Source: Orychophragmus violaceus (lineage: Eukaryota > Streptophyta > Magnoliopsida > Brassicales > Brassicaceae). Taken from it: a DNA stretch of 64,000 bases. The stretch covers positions 98,696,439 through 98,760,438 of the forward strand of contig CM058230.1 of NCBI GenBank assembly GCA_030180135.1. The letters run 5' to 3'. Under the pieces are notes generated by a model, which ran no database searches, was not told where the DNA came from, and worked only from the letters and a program-made list of their open reading frames with translations. Position 1 is the stretch's first letter, and the number at the start of each line of letters is the position of its first letter. A program made the translations under genes and the position numbers. Below, piece by piece: positions 35,396 through 47,391 of the stretch.

Positions 35396-35639
35396 TACCA
35401 GATTGTTTGCAGTTCAAAATTAATTAGTGAGATAATCAATTTTCTAGAGTGTCACAACTAACTAATATTACTATCTTTTATATTATATTATATTAATCAA
35501 TAAACCGAACTAAATCAAAGATAACTGGGTATAAACCAAAAGATTAAACGAGAAGCAAAATCTATACAACAAACCAAAAGAGAATCTTAACCCGAATCAA
35601 ACCAAGACACCAGTTAGGTCAAATACAATTTTAGGTACC
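35396..35639. other. Intergenic DNA beside Helitron
   Basis: AT-rich; contains TATTATATTATATTAATC near 35480. No feature recognised. Confidence 0.4.
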
Positions 35640-36530
35640 ATCCCTCCGCCCTCGTCTTTTCGTTGCCGGCGGTTAAAACGGCGGGATTATCGGCGCAGAC
35701 CGACCTCCTTCCCGGTCCACGGCAGAACCGACCGTCGCAACCATCCAAAAACCGGCGGACCTTTCTCTTCCACCGCCTTCTGGTTACTACGAGACTCGAG
35801 CTTCAAGATATCCCACGAACTGACCCGACAGTTTCCGGCGAAGAAACCCTCGATCTTTCCTTTTTCGGCGAATCTAACCGTACGAGATTTATTTCCTCGG
35901 TTCTATCTCGAACCTTACCTGAACCCGATCTAAGAGGCAACAGAGAAGAAGCAGAAAGCGAGAGGACCACCTCACTTATCTTTGTCAAACTCCTCCTCCG
36001 TCGTGGAGACCTCACCAAGCGCCGCCACACACCCCGTCGACACGCCGTGACCCCAACCTCAAGCTTCCACTGGTAACATGTTTCGTCTCCGCCTCCGGCT
36101 CTTACCTTAGCTCGCCGTAGATACACGCCTCTGACTCTGACGCCTACCTTAGCTCGCCGCCGTCCTCTTACGACCCCCTAAGTTTGACGAAAGCGGAAAT
36201 CATCGATTGGACCCGAATGCCTCGCTTACTCCGGAGACTGACTTAGCTCGCCGCTGTCCTTTACGCCCCCCTAAGCTTGCCGACATCGGAGATCAAGAAG
36301 CTGACCCGAAACTCTCACCGCTAGCTTTGCCGGAAAAAATCGTCCCACCAAGTACAACCGGACTAGACAGCCACAAAGCCGCTTCCGATATCCCTCGACT
36401 GAACACCAGCGATTGTTAAGCACCACACCGCCAAAGATCTCTCAAGGCGATGACGGAAACCTTCGAAGCCGGAGAAACCTCCGCCTCCGCAAGAAAAACG
36501 AGATAAACTTTTTGAGAGAATATTATTCTG
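35640..36530 (-). other. GC-rich gene-leader-like segment (unit F)
   Basis: A GC-rich island of about 900 bp between AT-rich flanks. It has a 137-codon frame on plus (35663-36076) rich in Arg, Pro and Thr and a 107-codon frame on minus, neither with a domain I know. The minus strand reads like a plant 5' leader (GCGGAGGCGGAGG, CGGCGAGCTAAGG). A CTTAGCTCGCCG word recurs at about 36107, 36149 and 36243. No tail or target duplication found. It may be a retroposon leader or a captured gene piece. Confidence 0.35.
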
Positions 36531-36874
36531 ACTGGATCTCAGCATGCATGATATGAAGTGGATAAAATATATATTTTGAGTGGAAAATATTTATGATTCG
36601 ATTTGTTTTCATACATGGAGATATTTGTTTATGTATGTATGGACAGATGCAATCTTTGGTCTGAAGATATTAGCTGCTGATTTTTTTGTCACGTGTTGAA
36701 TATGTATTGGCTTTTGGAATCTGCTTAAAATATAAATTTGTAATGCTGTTTTTAATAAAGATAATCACGAAAATATTATTGAAAATTTTCTAAATTCATA
36801 AAACAATGTTTTTAAGAAACATGACTAATGCATATTTTGAAAGATATTTTAATCCTATCATTTTTAAAAAGGAC
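36531..36874. other. AT-rich intergenic DNA
   Basis: No coding or element signal. Confidence 0.45.

Positions 36875-36941
<67 letters not shown>
36875..36941. repeat. (AAT)n microsatellite
   Basis: Perfect AAT/ATA trinucleotide run of about 22 units. Confidence 0.95.
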
Positions 36942-37027
36942 GTAACAATATATATTTAATAAAAACTCAAAACTACAAATGACATTTGTTCTTAATATTT
37001 ACGATTGGCATTTGTGTTTCAAAATTA

Positions 37028-37285
37028 TTCTTTCTTTGTTTCAAAATATATGATGTTTTAGTGATTTTTGTTTTGTTTCAAATTATATGATGATTTTAAC
37101 TTTTAATGTATAATTAATTAGTTTTTATTGTTTTGACTATTTATATTTTAAATATTATTTTGTTATCGGTTAAATTGGGTTTAGGTAGATAACAAATGAT
37201 GATTTAGTTATGAAAACAATAAAATTAAATGATATTTTAATCTATATGTAAACCTTAAACTTCATATAATTTGAAACATAGGAAA
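37028..37285. mobile_element. Stowaway-like MITE, degenerate
   Basis: The left end TTCTTTCTTTGTTTCAAAATA and the inverted right end TTTCCTATGTTTCAAATTAT pair well and resemble the Stowaway terminus (CTCCCTCCGTTTCAAAATA type). TA at 37026-37027 and 37286-37287 fits the Tc1/mariner target. 258 bp, AT-rich, non-coding. Confidence 0.5.
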
Positions 37286-37287
37286 TA

Positions 37288-38045
37288 CAATAATTTTTTT
37301 CTTCTTTCTAAATGATGATTTACTTCTTTATCGATCAACATTTACAATTAGTGTTTTGAGTTAAGTATACCTATCATACATGCCAACACACTCTATTATC
37401 ATTGGATATAAACATATAACTTATTATTATTGAATGTAAACAAACAAGTTTACAACATTTGTGTGAAAACGTACAAGTACAAATTTATCATCATTTTGAT
37501 AAATAATACAAATCTATCACTATAAATTTACCACATAGTAACCAATAAATCTATTAACTGCGCATAATTTGAGTAAACTCAAAAGATTAAATAATTATAC
37601 TGCTGCCGAAAGGAATAAGTTACCACTTATCATAAAACTGCTATCAATAAAACATATTTATCATCATATACTAATTGGCTGAATGTCTATCACGAAAATA
37701 AATAAATTTTACAACGCAAATTTAATCTATTACCAAACATAATAAATCTACTATCATCACATATTTACCATTATTAACAATAACGACTAAATTAATTTAC
37801 CGTTACACAAGATAAATCTGTCAATAGGTATAAATCTACCATTGTACCAGTATATCATCCAAAAACAAATTCTATATGTTGGAGCTAAGACATTCGGAGC
37901 CTTATTCAAACAAAAAAATCTATAATTTTATTTTTATACTAATAAAAATTATATCTAAAAAATTATATAAAACAAAAAATAATAATTAAAATAAATAAAA
38001 GTAGAAAGATAAAAAAATAAAAAGTATAATTTCAAACACCTGCAA

Positions 38046-38105
<60 letters not shown>

Positions 38106-38555
38106 TTTCTATAATATTTTATGTTTTTTTTAACAAACATATAAAATATACTATATATTTCCATAAGCTAATATATATATATATATATATATATATAAGT
38201 AAGATTTTAATAAATTTTGGAATTTTTATATAGGTGGGGCTCCATTTAGTGTTCAAATCCGGTTCTGCTACCAGTAAGTCTATCATCCAAAAACAATTTC
38301 ACTACAGTTTTCCATTAAACTACTACACTGAAACATCTCTACCATATAAAAAAACAAGTTTATAAAATAAGTGTTATCGTTCTAGTATTGAATGTACCGT
38401 TTCTTTAACAAATCTACCAAATGAAATTTTATTTTTACCATTTATAAATAATTTATCAATCCTTAATAAATTTACCATAAATAGCATGATAAACTTTTTT
38501 CTAATTTTTGCATATGTGTCAAAATAGTAATGACATTTTTTTTGTTTACATATAT
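37288..38555. other. AT-rich intergenic DNA with (TA)n
   Basis: Low-complexity DNA in which words such as AAATCTACCA, ATCTATCA and AATTTACCA recur irregularly (37450-38480). Two (TA)n runs at about 38051-38099 and 38172-38197. No gene. Confidence 0.6.
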
Positions 38556-38556
38556 A

Positions 38557-40255
38557 TGTCAACACGTCTGAAGAAGCGTTGAATGTCGTGTTACACCGAT
38601 CTCCATGGTCTTTTCCCGATTGGATGGTAACGGTGACACGGTGGTACCCCAACCTCTCGAATGAATCTGTAAAAATCATTCTTTTTTGGATTCAGATTCG
38701 TGGTATCCCGATGGAATTTCTTACCAGAGACTCGGTGGATTTTGTTGCTGGACAATTGGGGACAGTTTTCGATGTCGACTTTGATGAGCATTCAACTCGT
38801 GTCGACTATGTCAGGATCCAGCTTCTGTGGAACATTGATCACCCTCTCAGGTTTCAGAGGAATTTCCCGTTCAATCCGGGTCAAAATACCCTCCTAACGT
38901 TCAGGTATGAGAAACTATGCAATTTCTGCCAGATTTGTGGTATGCTTGACCATGATAACAATGTTGGGAATGTCCTGAAATCTATTGTACCTACTCTAAG
39001 TGAGAGTTGTATTGTCGAGATGAGACAGTCATATAATGCTAGACAATCATAATGCTTTGCTAGAAGCCACTTATGATCAATGAGTTTAGAACCCATTGCT
39101 GGTGTTATATGATCCTACAGGGTCACACACCTAAGCAAACTGAACATAGAATGTGAGGTTGATCATTAGTGTAATGATCTGATAAATGCATATTTGATAT
39201 GAATTCAATATCGAGTTTCTGAGGCAGTGTCGATCGACACAGAATGTGCATCGATCGACACAGATCGCGAATGGCCAGATTAACTTCGGTTTAATCGTTG
39301 GTTATTCGGGTCGTGGTTTAAGTCAACATATATAAGATATATAGTCGACTTTTACACACAATCTGACCTAATTCACAGCCACCAAGAGAAACTAGAAACC
39401 TCTCAAGAGATTGGATCTCTAAAGGCACTAGCATCCCTGCTGTTCAGTTCGTGTGCGTGTGGATACCAGTAGAGGCGCAGCATTTGAGGCGCTGAGAATC
39501 TCGAGTACTTGCAAAACCCTTCCGCTGCTAATCACCAGGTAACTTCGAGATCTGTAGATTCAAGATAACATGAGCCCTAGATCCTAGGCTACTGAATTCA
39601 GACTAGGGTTGCTAATCTGATTAGAACTGCTAGAAATTCCTACAAACAAGGAATGTCCGACTCGGTTCGTTGAAGATGCGGATGGTTTTGATGATGGTCA
39701 AGAAGACCCTGATGAAGATGGAAATGATAACCTTGACAATGCCTTACCTCAGCCTGCACAACCTCCTGTGGATTTTCAAGTTGTTCAGCCGGATATGGAG
39801 GATGACATTGTGCAACATGAACCAGTTCATGCTGGTGAAGATCATATAATTCATCCAGTTGATGAGCATCCAGTTGGTGAACCCTTACCGGATATATGCG
39901 TTGCTGTGCCCCATGCTGGTCCATTACCGCGTGCTGAAGTTCCTAGACTTGGGACGTTTACTCGTGCTATGATTCATTACTCTACCATAAGTAATGAGAT
40001 CTCTGCAAGCAACACTATTGCTCCACCTCTGCGGATCCATGGTGTGGAAGAAGAACGTTTGATGTCAGTGAGGAACACAAAGGGTAAAGGCAAAGCGATC
40101 AAGTAGACACTCCTGTTGACATTGGTGAACCTAGCCAGTTATTGCTGGGACCGGTTAGGTTTCGTGGTATGGATACTGAATCTATGGATTCATGTTCGGT
40201 TAATCAGCTCATGGACAGAGGTGCGGGGGGCCCGGTACCCCCACGGTCTCCATGA
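38557..40255 (+). pseudogene. LINE ORF1 (DUF4283 and CCHC knuckle), split by a solo LTR
   Basis: The first part (38557-38961) has the DUF4283-type blocks LHRSPWSFPDWMVTVTRWYPN, FWIQIRGIPMEFL and GQLGTVFDVDFDEHSTRVDYVRIQL, then a zinc knuckle start CQICGMLDHD. The knuckle is cut by the LTR and completes after 39649; skipping the LTR and one AACAA copy leaves a CX2CX4HX4C spacing in frame. The rest is acidic (DDGQEDPDEDGND). A frameshift lies near 40100; the final frame ends GGPVPPRSP at a TGA (40253-40255) that overlaps the ORF2 ATG (40252-40254). ORF1 proteins bind the element's RNA. Confidence 0.8.
38962..39644 (+). repeat. Solo Copia LTR (683 bp)
   Basis: Starts TGTTGGGAATGTCCTGAAATC and ends AGAAATTCCTACA. 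Flanked by AACAA at 38957-38961 and 39645-39649, an exact 5-bp target duplication. Same family as the LTRs at 2542, 44644 and 47940, but it carries only one palindrome pair (starts 39229 and 39250, 21 bp apart). TATATAAGATATATAG at about 39330 is the likely TATA region. A complete element inserted into LINE ORF1 and was reduced to one LTR. Confidence 0.92.
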
Positions 40256-43200
40256 ATATATGTTCCTGGAACTGTCAGGGATATGCGGGTCGCTGACGAA
40301 ACCTCGGCTGAGGGAAATTTGTCGTCTTCATTCTTCTGATATCATGCTTCTTGTCGAGACGATGAATCAACCTTCAGTTGTACATAGTGTTGCTGTTTCA
40401 TTAGGATTTCCACATTCTATTGTAGTGCCTCCACCGGGTCATGGTGGTGGCTTAGCTTTACTTTGGAAGCATTCAGTTTCTGTTTTTAGTATTTCTCAAG
40501 ATGTAAGGCTCATTGATGTACAAGTTCAGTTTATGGAATTGGTTTCTTCTTGTCATGTGTTTATGGTCACCCAATTCAAAGTAGAAGAGCTGCTCTATGG
40601 AATAAGTTAACTAATATCAGTACATTATGTGATGGTCCCTGGATGATAATTGGGGATCATAATGAGTTACTATCTAATGAAGAAAAGAGAGGAGGTACAG
40701 TTAGAGACGAATGGACTTTTCGACGTCTTCGGAAACTCTACAGCGATTGTAACCTCACAGATTTACGGAACATGGGTAACAGATTTACATGGGTTGGTAC
40801 TCGTCATAATTACTATGTGGAAGAATGCATAGACCGTGCTGCGGTTAATATAGAATGGTTGTCTCTATTTCCGGCCTCTGAATCTGAAGTTCTTTTACTC
40901 ACTGGTTCTGACCATCGTCCACTCATCGCTCATGTATCCCATGATGTTCATTCTGGAAGCAAACTCTTTCGATTTGACAAAAGATTAATCGATCTGCCAG
41001 ACTTCAACAACAGGGTACAACATGGATGGTTCTCACAAAGATTACAATCTGATTTCACTGTTGTGGATCAACTACGGGAGTGCAGATCATCACTTTCGCG
41101 TTACCGCCGAAGTGTAAATTTGAATTCTGCAAAACGGATAAAAGAACTTCAACACGACCTAGATTGTGCGATGAGAACAGCTTCTCCGGTTGTTCCTCAG
41201 ATTCGTCAAGAACTTCAATCATCTTATTATAAAGAAGAACAATATTTGTTTCAGAAAAGCCGAGCAAAGAGACTGGTTGAGGGAGACCTTTACACAAAAT
41301 ACTTTCATGCATTCACCAAACAACGGTTTGCTCGAAATCTGATTACTTTGATTATCGATGATACTGGCTAGACAGTTCGTGGTGATATAAATATAGGGCT
41401 GTCTGCAGAAGCTTATTTCCGAAATATTTACACGACCTCAGGCAACAGAGTAGATACCTCGATGTTCCATGCTTTTCCTCGAACGGTCACTGATGTGATG
41501 AATGAAGGATTAACTGCCCCTTTTCAGATGATGAGATCCATAAAGCTGTGCTTGATATTGGAGCGGATAAGGAACCTGGTCCCGATGGTTTTACTGCTAG
41601 ATTCTATCATCAATGCTGAGATATTATTGGGCCTGATGTCTGCTACGAGGTCCGTAAATTTTTTGATACGAGAATAATGCCGGAAGGAATGAATCATACC
41701 AACTTGTGTTTGATACCAAAGATCACTCCTGCTCCTTCTTTTGAGGATTACAGACCAACTGGGCTATGTAATGTCCTGTACAAGATTATCTCAAAGCTGA
41801 TGGTGTCCAGATTGAAGCAGTTTCTTGATGACATTGTTTCAGAAGCACATGCATCTTTCATTCCTGGCCGTATGGCCTCAGATAATGTCCTTATTGCCAA
41901 CGAAATGATGCATTCTCTTAAATCACGATGACGTGTTTCAAAGGTGTATATGGCTGTCAAAACTGACATCTCCAAAGCTTATGATAGAGTGGAGTGGGAT
42001 TTCCTTGAACACACCTTAAGAGCTTTTGTTTTTGCGGATGTTTGGATCTTCTGGGTGATGAACATGGTTAAGTATGTTACTTATTCGGTTCTTATCAATG
42101 GTAACCCTCATGGACTCATTCCACCTCAGCGTTGAATACGGCAAGGGGATCCTATTTTACCTTATCTGTTCATTCTATGTGCGGATGTCCTTAGCCATCT
42201 GATGAATTCGGCTGCTCGGTCTGGAAAAATCAGAGGGATTAAGATTGGAAATGGTGTTCCAGTAGTGAGTCATCTATTGTTCGCTGACGACTCATTATTC
42301 TTTGTCCATGCTGGGAGTCCGAACTGTCGTGCTTTACATCAGATTTTCGATGATTATGAGCGGTGCTCTGGACAAAAAATAAATCTGGAAAAATCTACGA
42401 TTACCTTTGGATCACAAATACCTGGAACACTGCGAACACGGTTGAAAAACATTCTGGGAATTCATCGCGAAGGAGGTGGAGGCAAATACCTAGGGCTACC
42501 TGAGGAGTTTGGCCGGCGTAAGTCTGATCTATTTAACAACATCATCGATAGAGTGAAAGGGAAGATAAACTCTTGGCATGCGAAGTATATCAATCAGGCT
42601 GGTAAAGAGGTTATGCTTAAATCGGTAGCTATATCTATGCATGTTTACTCTTTGTCTTTCTTTAAGTTACCGGCTCAAGTTATCAACGACATTACCTCGG
42701 TTCTACGGAGTTTCTGGTGGAATAAAACACATGATAAGCGTTCTATTCCTTGGATCTCTTGGGATAGATTACAGCTTCCGAAACAGAAGGGTGGTATTGG
42801 GTTTAGAGATTTATCTAAGTTCAATGATTCCCTTCTGGCGAAACAAGCATGGCGCCTACTGACTCATCCGAACTCTCTTTTTGCCCGGATTTTCAAAGCT
42901 AAGTATTTTCAGAATGGTTCTGTTTTGGATGCAAAATCCCAACGATTACAGTCTTATGGATGGTCTTCCATCTTAGTAGGTTTAGATCTACTAAAACAGG
43001 GAATCACCTATAATGTAGGTTCTGGGGAAACAATCCGAGTTTTTGATGATAATTGGCTTCCAACAATTCCTCCAGGAACGGCACGCCCAGCAAATGTCTC
43101 TGAATATCGTCCTCTGCAAGTTGCAAGTTTGATCTCTTCAAATAATGGTTTTAGATCTTGGAATCATGACGCTATTTCTGAGGCTATACACCCAGATGAT

Positions 43201-44331
43201 CGGCCTCTGATTCTCCAGCTTCATCTCTCTCAATCTCCGGATGTTGATGTCCCAATTTGGATACATAGCAAATATGGATCTTACACAGTGAAATCAGGAT
43301 ATCGATTTGCTTATAACTCTAACCCTCAGACAGCTACGGTTTATATTCCTCATGGTGATCCACAACTTAAGATGCGTATTTGGAAGCTTCACATTCCTCC
43401 GAAACTAAAAAATTTTCTAAGGAGGTTATTATCCAGAGCAATTGCCACTACAACTCGGTTGGCAACGCGGGGTGTTATGGTCAATCCCATCTGCTGTCGT
43501 TGCGGTCTACACTTTGAGACTCCAAATCATCTGATTTTCGATTGCTCTGTTTCAAAGGTGGCCTGGTCTAAGTTTTCTTCTTCACTGTTTACATGGATGG
43601 AAAATCTGGATTTAGACATCGATACCAATATTGCCAAACTTGTTGAGATACATTTGAGTCAGCCAACATCTATAGCTGCCGAGACTTTGACTCCGTTTTG
43701 GGTATTATGGCATCTATGGAAGTCAAGAAATGACTTGATTTTCAACAATAAACATACTAGCCCTGTTCAACTAATTTATCAGGTTATTTCCAAGGTACAT
43801 ACATGGCTCTCTGTGTCCTCTGTCCCTCGACAGACTTCTGCTTCTAACACTTCTACATGGGAAGCTCCACCTCCATTGACTGCCAAATGTAATGTAGATG
43901 CTTCATATGATGTAGCCTCTGGTATTGCAATGGTTGGATATCTAGTGCATGATCAGTTTGGTGATCTCCTCTGGGCTAAGTCAACTTCTCTAGGACATAC
44001 GTCGTCTCCATTGGAAGCTGAAAGGAGAGGTGTTCTTACTGCACTCCATGATCTTAAGTTAATGTCTTTCTCTAGACTTATTGTGGAGAGTGATTGCCAA
44101 GTCCTTATACGACATTTAAACAAAATTTCATGCGATTGGAGTATTTTAAATATCGCCTCAGATATTATACAGTTAGCCCAAGACTTCACCACTATCGAGT
44201 TCAAGTTTGTGCATCGTCAGAGCAATCAAGCGGCTCATTATTTAGCTTCTAGTTCTTGTCCTCTTTCTTTTCAGTATTCAAATACTTTACCTATATCGTT
44301 TGCTAATTGCCTAACAAAGGATTGTAATTAA
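40252..44331 (+). pseudogene. LINE ORF2, broken in the first half
   Basis: Starts MNICSWNCQG at 40252. A one-base loss near 40280 shifts the frame, which continues SLTKPRLREICRLHSSDIMLLVE and GHGGGLALLWK. Another shift lies near 40560. 40550-41371 holds GDHNELLS and GSDHRPLIAH (endonuclease). RT blocks follow with breaks: EDYRPTGLCNVLYKIISKL and ASFIPGRMASDNVLIANE (41677-41931), KTDISKAYDRVEWDF (about 41950-42000), then an open 709-codon frame (42202-44331) with FADDSLFF, GGGGKYLGLPEEF, a zinc-binding CCRCGLHFETPNHLIFDC and RNase H blocks CNVDASYDV, EAERRGVLTAL, ESDCQVLIRHL and SNQAAHYLASS. Not functional. Confidence 0.88.
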
Positions 44332-44643
44332 TCTTTTCATTAATGAAATATCTTTGCTGTCGGAAAAAGAAGAAGAAAAGTGTAGAATAGATACATGATT
44401 TTACGGGTTGGATGCGTCCTCTCCCTTGTTGGTGTGGGGGTTCTTTTGGCAGTGTGATTGGAAGTGCTTGGTGTGCGTCGCTTTTCTTTAGAGATGTGGT
44501 ATGTTCTGATCAATCTCATTGGCCGGTGGTGGTTTGATTGTCCGCAAATTCTCCGTCTGCTTTCTCGCGATTTAAACTTGCTTTGGAGGTGAAGGTTTTC
44601 AAATTGATCATCATTTTATGTCCTCCCATTCTCAAGCTTCCTT

Positions 44644-45368
44644 TGTTGGGAATGTACTGAAATCTATTGTACTTGCTCTTGAGTGAAAGTCGTACTGTCG
44701 AGATGAGACAATCATATGACACTGGGAAGTCGTAATGCTTTGCTAGAAGCCACTTATGATCAGTGAGTTGAGAACTCATTGCTAGTGTTATATGATCCTA
44801 CAGGGTCACACACCTAAGCAAACTGGACGTAGTATATGAGGTTGATCATTAATGTAATGATCGGGTGAATGCATATTTGATATGCATTCAATACAAAGTT
44901 TCTGGACAGTGTCGATCGACACAATAAGTGTGTCGGTCGACACAGATCGACAGTGTCGATCGACACAGAGAGTGTGTCGGTCGACACGACTCGCGGATTA
45001 CCAGATTAATTCGGTTTAATCGATGGTTAATTCCGTTGTGGTTTAAGTCGACATATATAAGATATATGGTCGACCTAAACTCGATCTTAACCTAATTCAC
45101 AGCCACCAGAAAAGAAACAGAAACCTCTCGAGAGATTTGATCTCTAAAAGGCACTAGCATCCCTTCTGTTCAGTTTGTGTGCGTGTGGATACCAGTAGAG
45201 GCGCAGCATTTGAGGCGCTCTAGATCTCGATTATCTACAAATCTTCCGCTGCTAATCACCAGGTAAATCTGAGATCCAATAGATTCAATTACATGAACCC
45301 TAGATCCTAGGCTTGGAATTTAGACCAGGATTGCCTAATTGGATTAGGATCTGCTAGAAATTTCTTCA
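44644..45368 (+). repeat. Copia copy 2 5' LTR (725 bp)
   Basis: TGTTGGGAATGTACTG...GAAATTTCTTCA. Palindrome sites start at 44911, 44932, 44955 and 44976. CATATATAAGATATATGG (45050-45067) is the likely TATA region, with transcription starting downstream of it. Directly followed by the primer-binding site. Confidence 0.93.
44911..44985 (+). repeat. Array of four alternating GTCGATCGAC / GTCGGTCGAC sites
   Basis: Ten-base cores start at 44911 (GATC form), 44932 (GGTC form), 44955 (GATC) and 44976 (GGTC); spacing 21, 23 and 21 bp. The GATC form is a perfect palindrome extending to TGTCGATCGACA. The array lies about 65 bp upstream of the TATA-like block, so it is in a position to be a U3 regulatory module. 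Confidence 0.85.
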
Positions 45369-45369
45369 G

Positions 45370-45381
45370 TGGTATCAGAGC
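45370..45381 (+). other. Primer-binding site (tRNA-iMet type)
   Basis: TGGTATCAGAGC begins one base after the 5' LTR end. It is the standard Copia primer site complementary to the 3' end of initiator methionine tRNA. Confidence 0.93.
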
Positions 45382-46459
45382 TTTAGGGTTCCATTGAATC
45401 TGTAGCATGTTGATTAGATTAGTTTAATATGAATCTGTGTATGGTTGATACAAACTTGCTAAAATTCGTTTTCATGAAAATCTAGTTTTTAGGTTTTTTG
45501 ATTGAAAATCGATTAGGGTTTATCGCCCTGTGTCGATCGACACCAATCTGGTGTCGGTCGACACAGAAGGATAACCCGAATAAAATTTATTTCGCCTAGT
45601 GTCGATCGACACAAGAGTTGTGTCGGTCGACACAGACCTCGCGAGATTGATGAATCGGTTCAATTGGATTGGACCGGTTATCGAGCTTGGTTAATGATGG
45701 TTAAACACTAAGAATGGTTTATTGCGATTGGGTTGGTATCGACCGATGCTAATGTAGCATCGATCGACACTGACCGGTATTCAAAACCGGATCAATTGGA
45801 TTGATCGGTTATCACAGATTATTTTGGTTATTCTGCATCGATCGACACTAAAGTAGTGTCGGTCGACATGAGATTCGATGGTTTAGGTTATGGAACCTGA
45901 AATCACAGAACCAAAGCAAGATAAATCAATTAATTAGAAGAATTAAAACATAATAAAACTGAACTTTTTAAAAAGGTTCCGTTCCTCAACCAAATATCAA
46001 GTGATACTTGATGTCTTTCCAATCTTGTCAACTGTCAAGACCCATTTGATTGTGTGATAGACTTGCAGTGCGAGATGTCCACAATTTCTTGAGTAAGACA
46101 GAGGTAATCGTGTTGATGGACTTGCAGTGCAAGACATCGACAATTACATGACTAAAGAGATTGGTTTACTTGACTGGGCCATCAAAATCGTTTTGGGCTC
46201 AGAGACATCAGGTGGATTGGACATGAAATGTCAATCCACAACCAAGAGTTATATTGGATATAACTAGCAAAGAGTTGCTTACCTAGATAGCTAAAATTTG
46301 GGTGATAGCCAGTGGCTCACTCAAGTTTAGTGAAGTAAGGGTCTTGGATCATTATATTCATCTGAGGAAACATTGTTTGAATATAATGCGAGTTTTCTTA
46401 ATAGTTAAGACTTCTCATTTCTTGAACATCATAACTAAAACCTCCCTTGTTTTTCAGCT
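45382..46459 (+). other. Copia copy 2 untranslated leader with palindrome pairs
   Basis: About 1.1 kb of leader before gag. It repeats the LTR's palindrome pairs: starts 45532/45553, 45601/45622 and 45837/45858, each pair 21 bp apart. A duplicated block ACTTGCAGTGCRAGAYRTC (near 46062 and 46120) recurs. No coding evidence. Confidence 0.7.
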
Positions 46460-47338
46460 ATGTCTAGCACAAACCATCGTAACAATTTCTCCCTGCGATC
46501 CGTCCTTGAGAAGGACAAGTTAAATGGATCCAACTTTCTTGAATGGTATCGGAACTTGAGAATTGTTCTCAAACAGGAGAAAAAGGACTATGTCCTTGAG
46601 AAAGTTCTCCCCAAGAAGTACCGAGCCAATGCCTGGCAGTCAGAAAAGGATGCTTGGGATAAGCATTCTAATGATGCGGTGGATGTGAGTTGTCTCATGT
46701 TGGCTACCATGAACTCGGAATTGCAGAAGCAATATGAGTACGTGGAGTCGCCAAAAGAGATGATCACTGGCCTGAAAAGTATGTTTCAGGAGTAGGCACG
46801 AACTCAGAGATACCAGACGGTTAGGTCTCTGATTGAGTGCAAGCTACCAAAGGGCGAACCAGTTAGTCCTCATGTCATTAAGATGATGGGTTATATTGAT
46901 AACCTGGGGAAACTGGATTGTCCCATTAGTCAAGAGTTGGCTACTGACATCATTCTACAGTCACTGCCGTCAAGCTATGATCAATTTGTTATGAACTATA
47001 ACATGAACAACTTGACGAAGACGTTGACTGAATTGCATGGGATGCTTAAGACTGCTGAACCTAACATCAAGAAGGACACCCCAGATGTCCTTATGGTACA
47101 AAAGGGTAAAAAGTTTAAGAAACTTGGTAAGAACAAAGGTGATGGCAAGACGAGCTCGATTGTGAATCCAAGCGAGTCTGGCCATGCTCCTAAGGTTAAA
47201 ACCAGTCTTTCTGAAGATGTTAAGTGCCGTTATTGTAATGGTTATGGGCATTTGAAAAGAAACTGCAATAAATTCTTGGAAGATTATGAGAAGCTGAAGA
47301 AGACGTACGAGACTTCTTCTTCAGGTATTATGTTATAG
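46460..47338 (+). pseudogene. Copia gag with one amber codon
   Basis: Starts MSSTNHRNNFSLRSVLEKDKL and keeps one frame to 47338, except for a TAG at 46793-46795 after MFQE, where the family has Q (CAG to TAG). Gag blocks: LNGSNFLEWYRNLRIVLK, AMNSELQKQYE-like, YIDNLGKLDCPISQELATD and LPSSYDQFVMNYNM. The C-terminal zinc knuckle CRYCNGYGHLKRNC (CX2CX4HX4C, about 47224-47265) is intact. Gag packages RNA into the virus-like particle. The following protease start is out of frame by a small indel. Confidence 0.88.
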
Positions 47339-47391
47339 AAGTAAATGTTACTTCTTATAGTCCTACTTATTGGGTATTGGATACCAGTTGT

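Larger units (their letters stand above)
38556..44370 (+). mobile_element. LINE retrotransposon with ORF1 and ORF2, degenerate
   Basis: 5'-truncated near 38556 inside ORF1, then ORF1, ORF2 and a 3' tail (TTCATTAATGAAATATC...GGAAAAAGAAG, to about 44370). ORF1 is interrupted by a solo Copia LTR at 38962-39644. ORF2 has several frameshifts and stops in its first half, while its last 709 codons are open. Target duplications were not found. Confidence 0.85.

Noticed and set aside
38050..38200. Minus-strand frame rich in Ile/Tyr
   Set aside because: Generated by the (TA)n repeats.
40220..40250. GGGCCCGGTACCC stretch resembling a cloning-vector polylinker
   Set aside because: It is explained as the Gly/Pro-rich end of LINE ORF1 (GGPVPPRSP), which ends at the ORF2 start as expected; no other vector sequence nearby.
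44911..44985. Regularly spaced repeats as a CRISPR-like array
   Set aside because: Repeats are 10-12 bp palindromes with 11-13 bp spacers inside LTRs of a plant retrotransposon; there is no repeat/spacer structure of CRISPR size and no cas genes.
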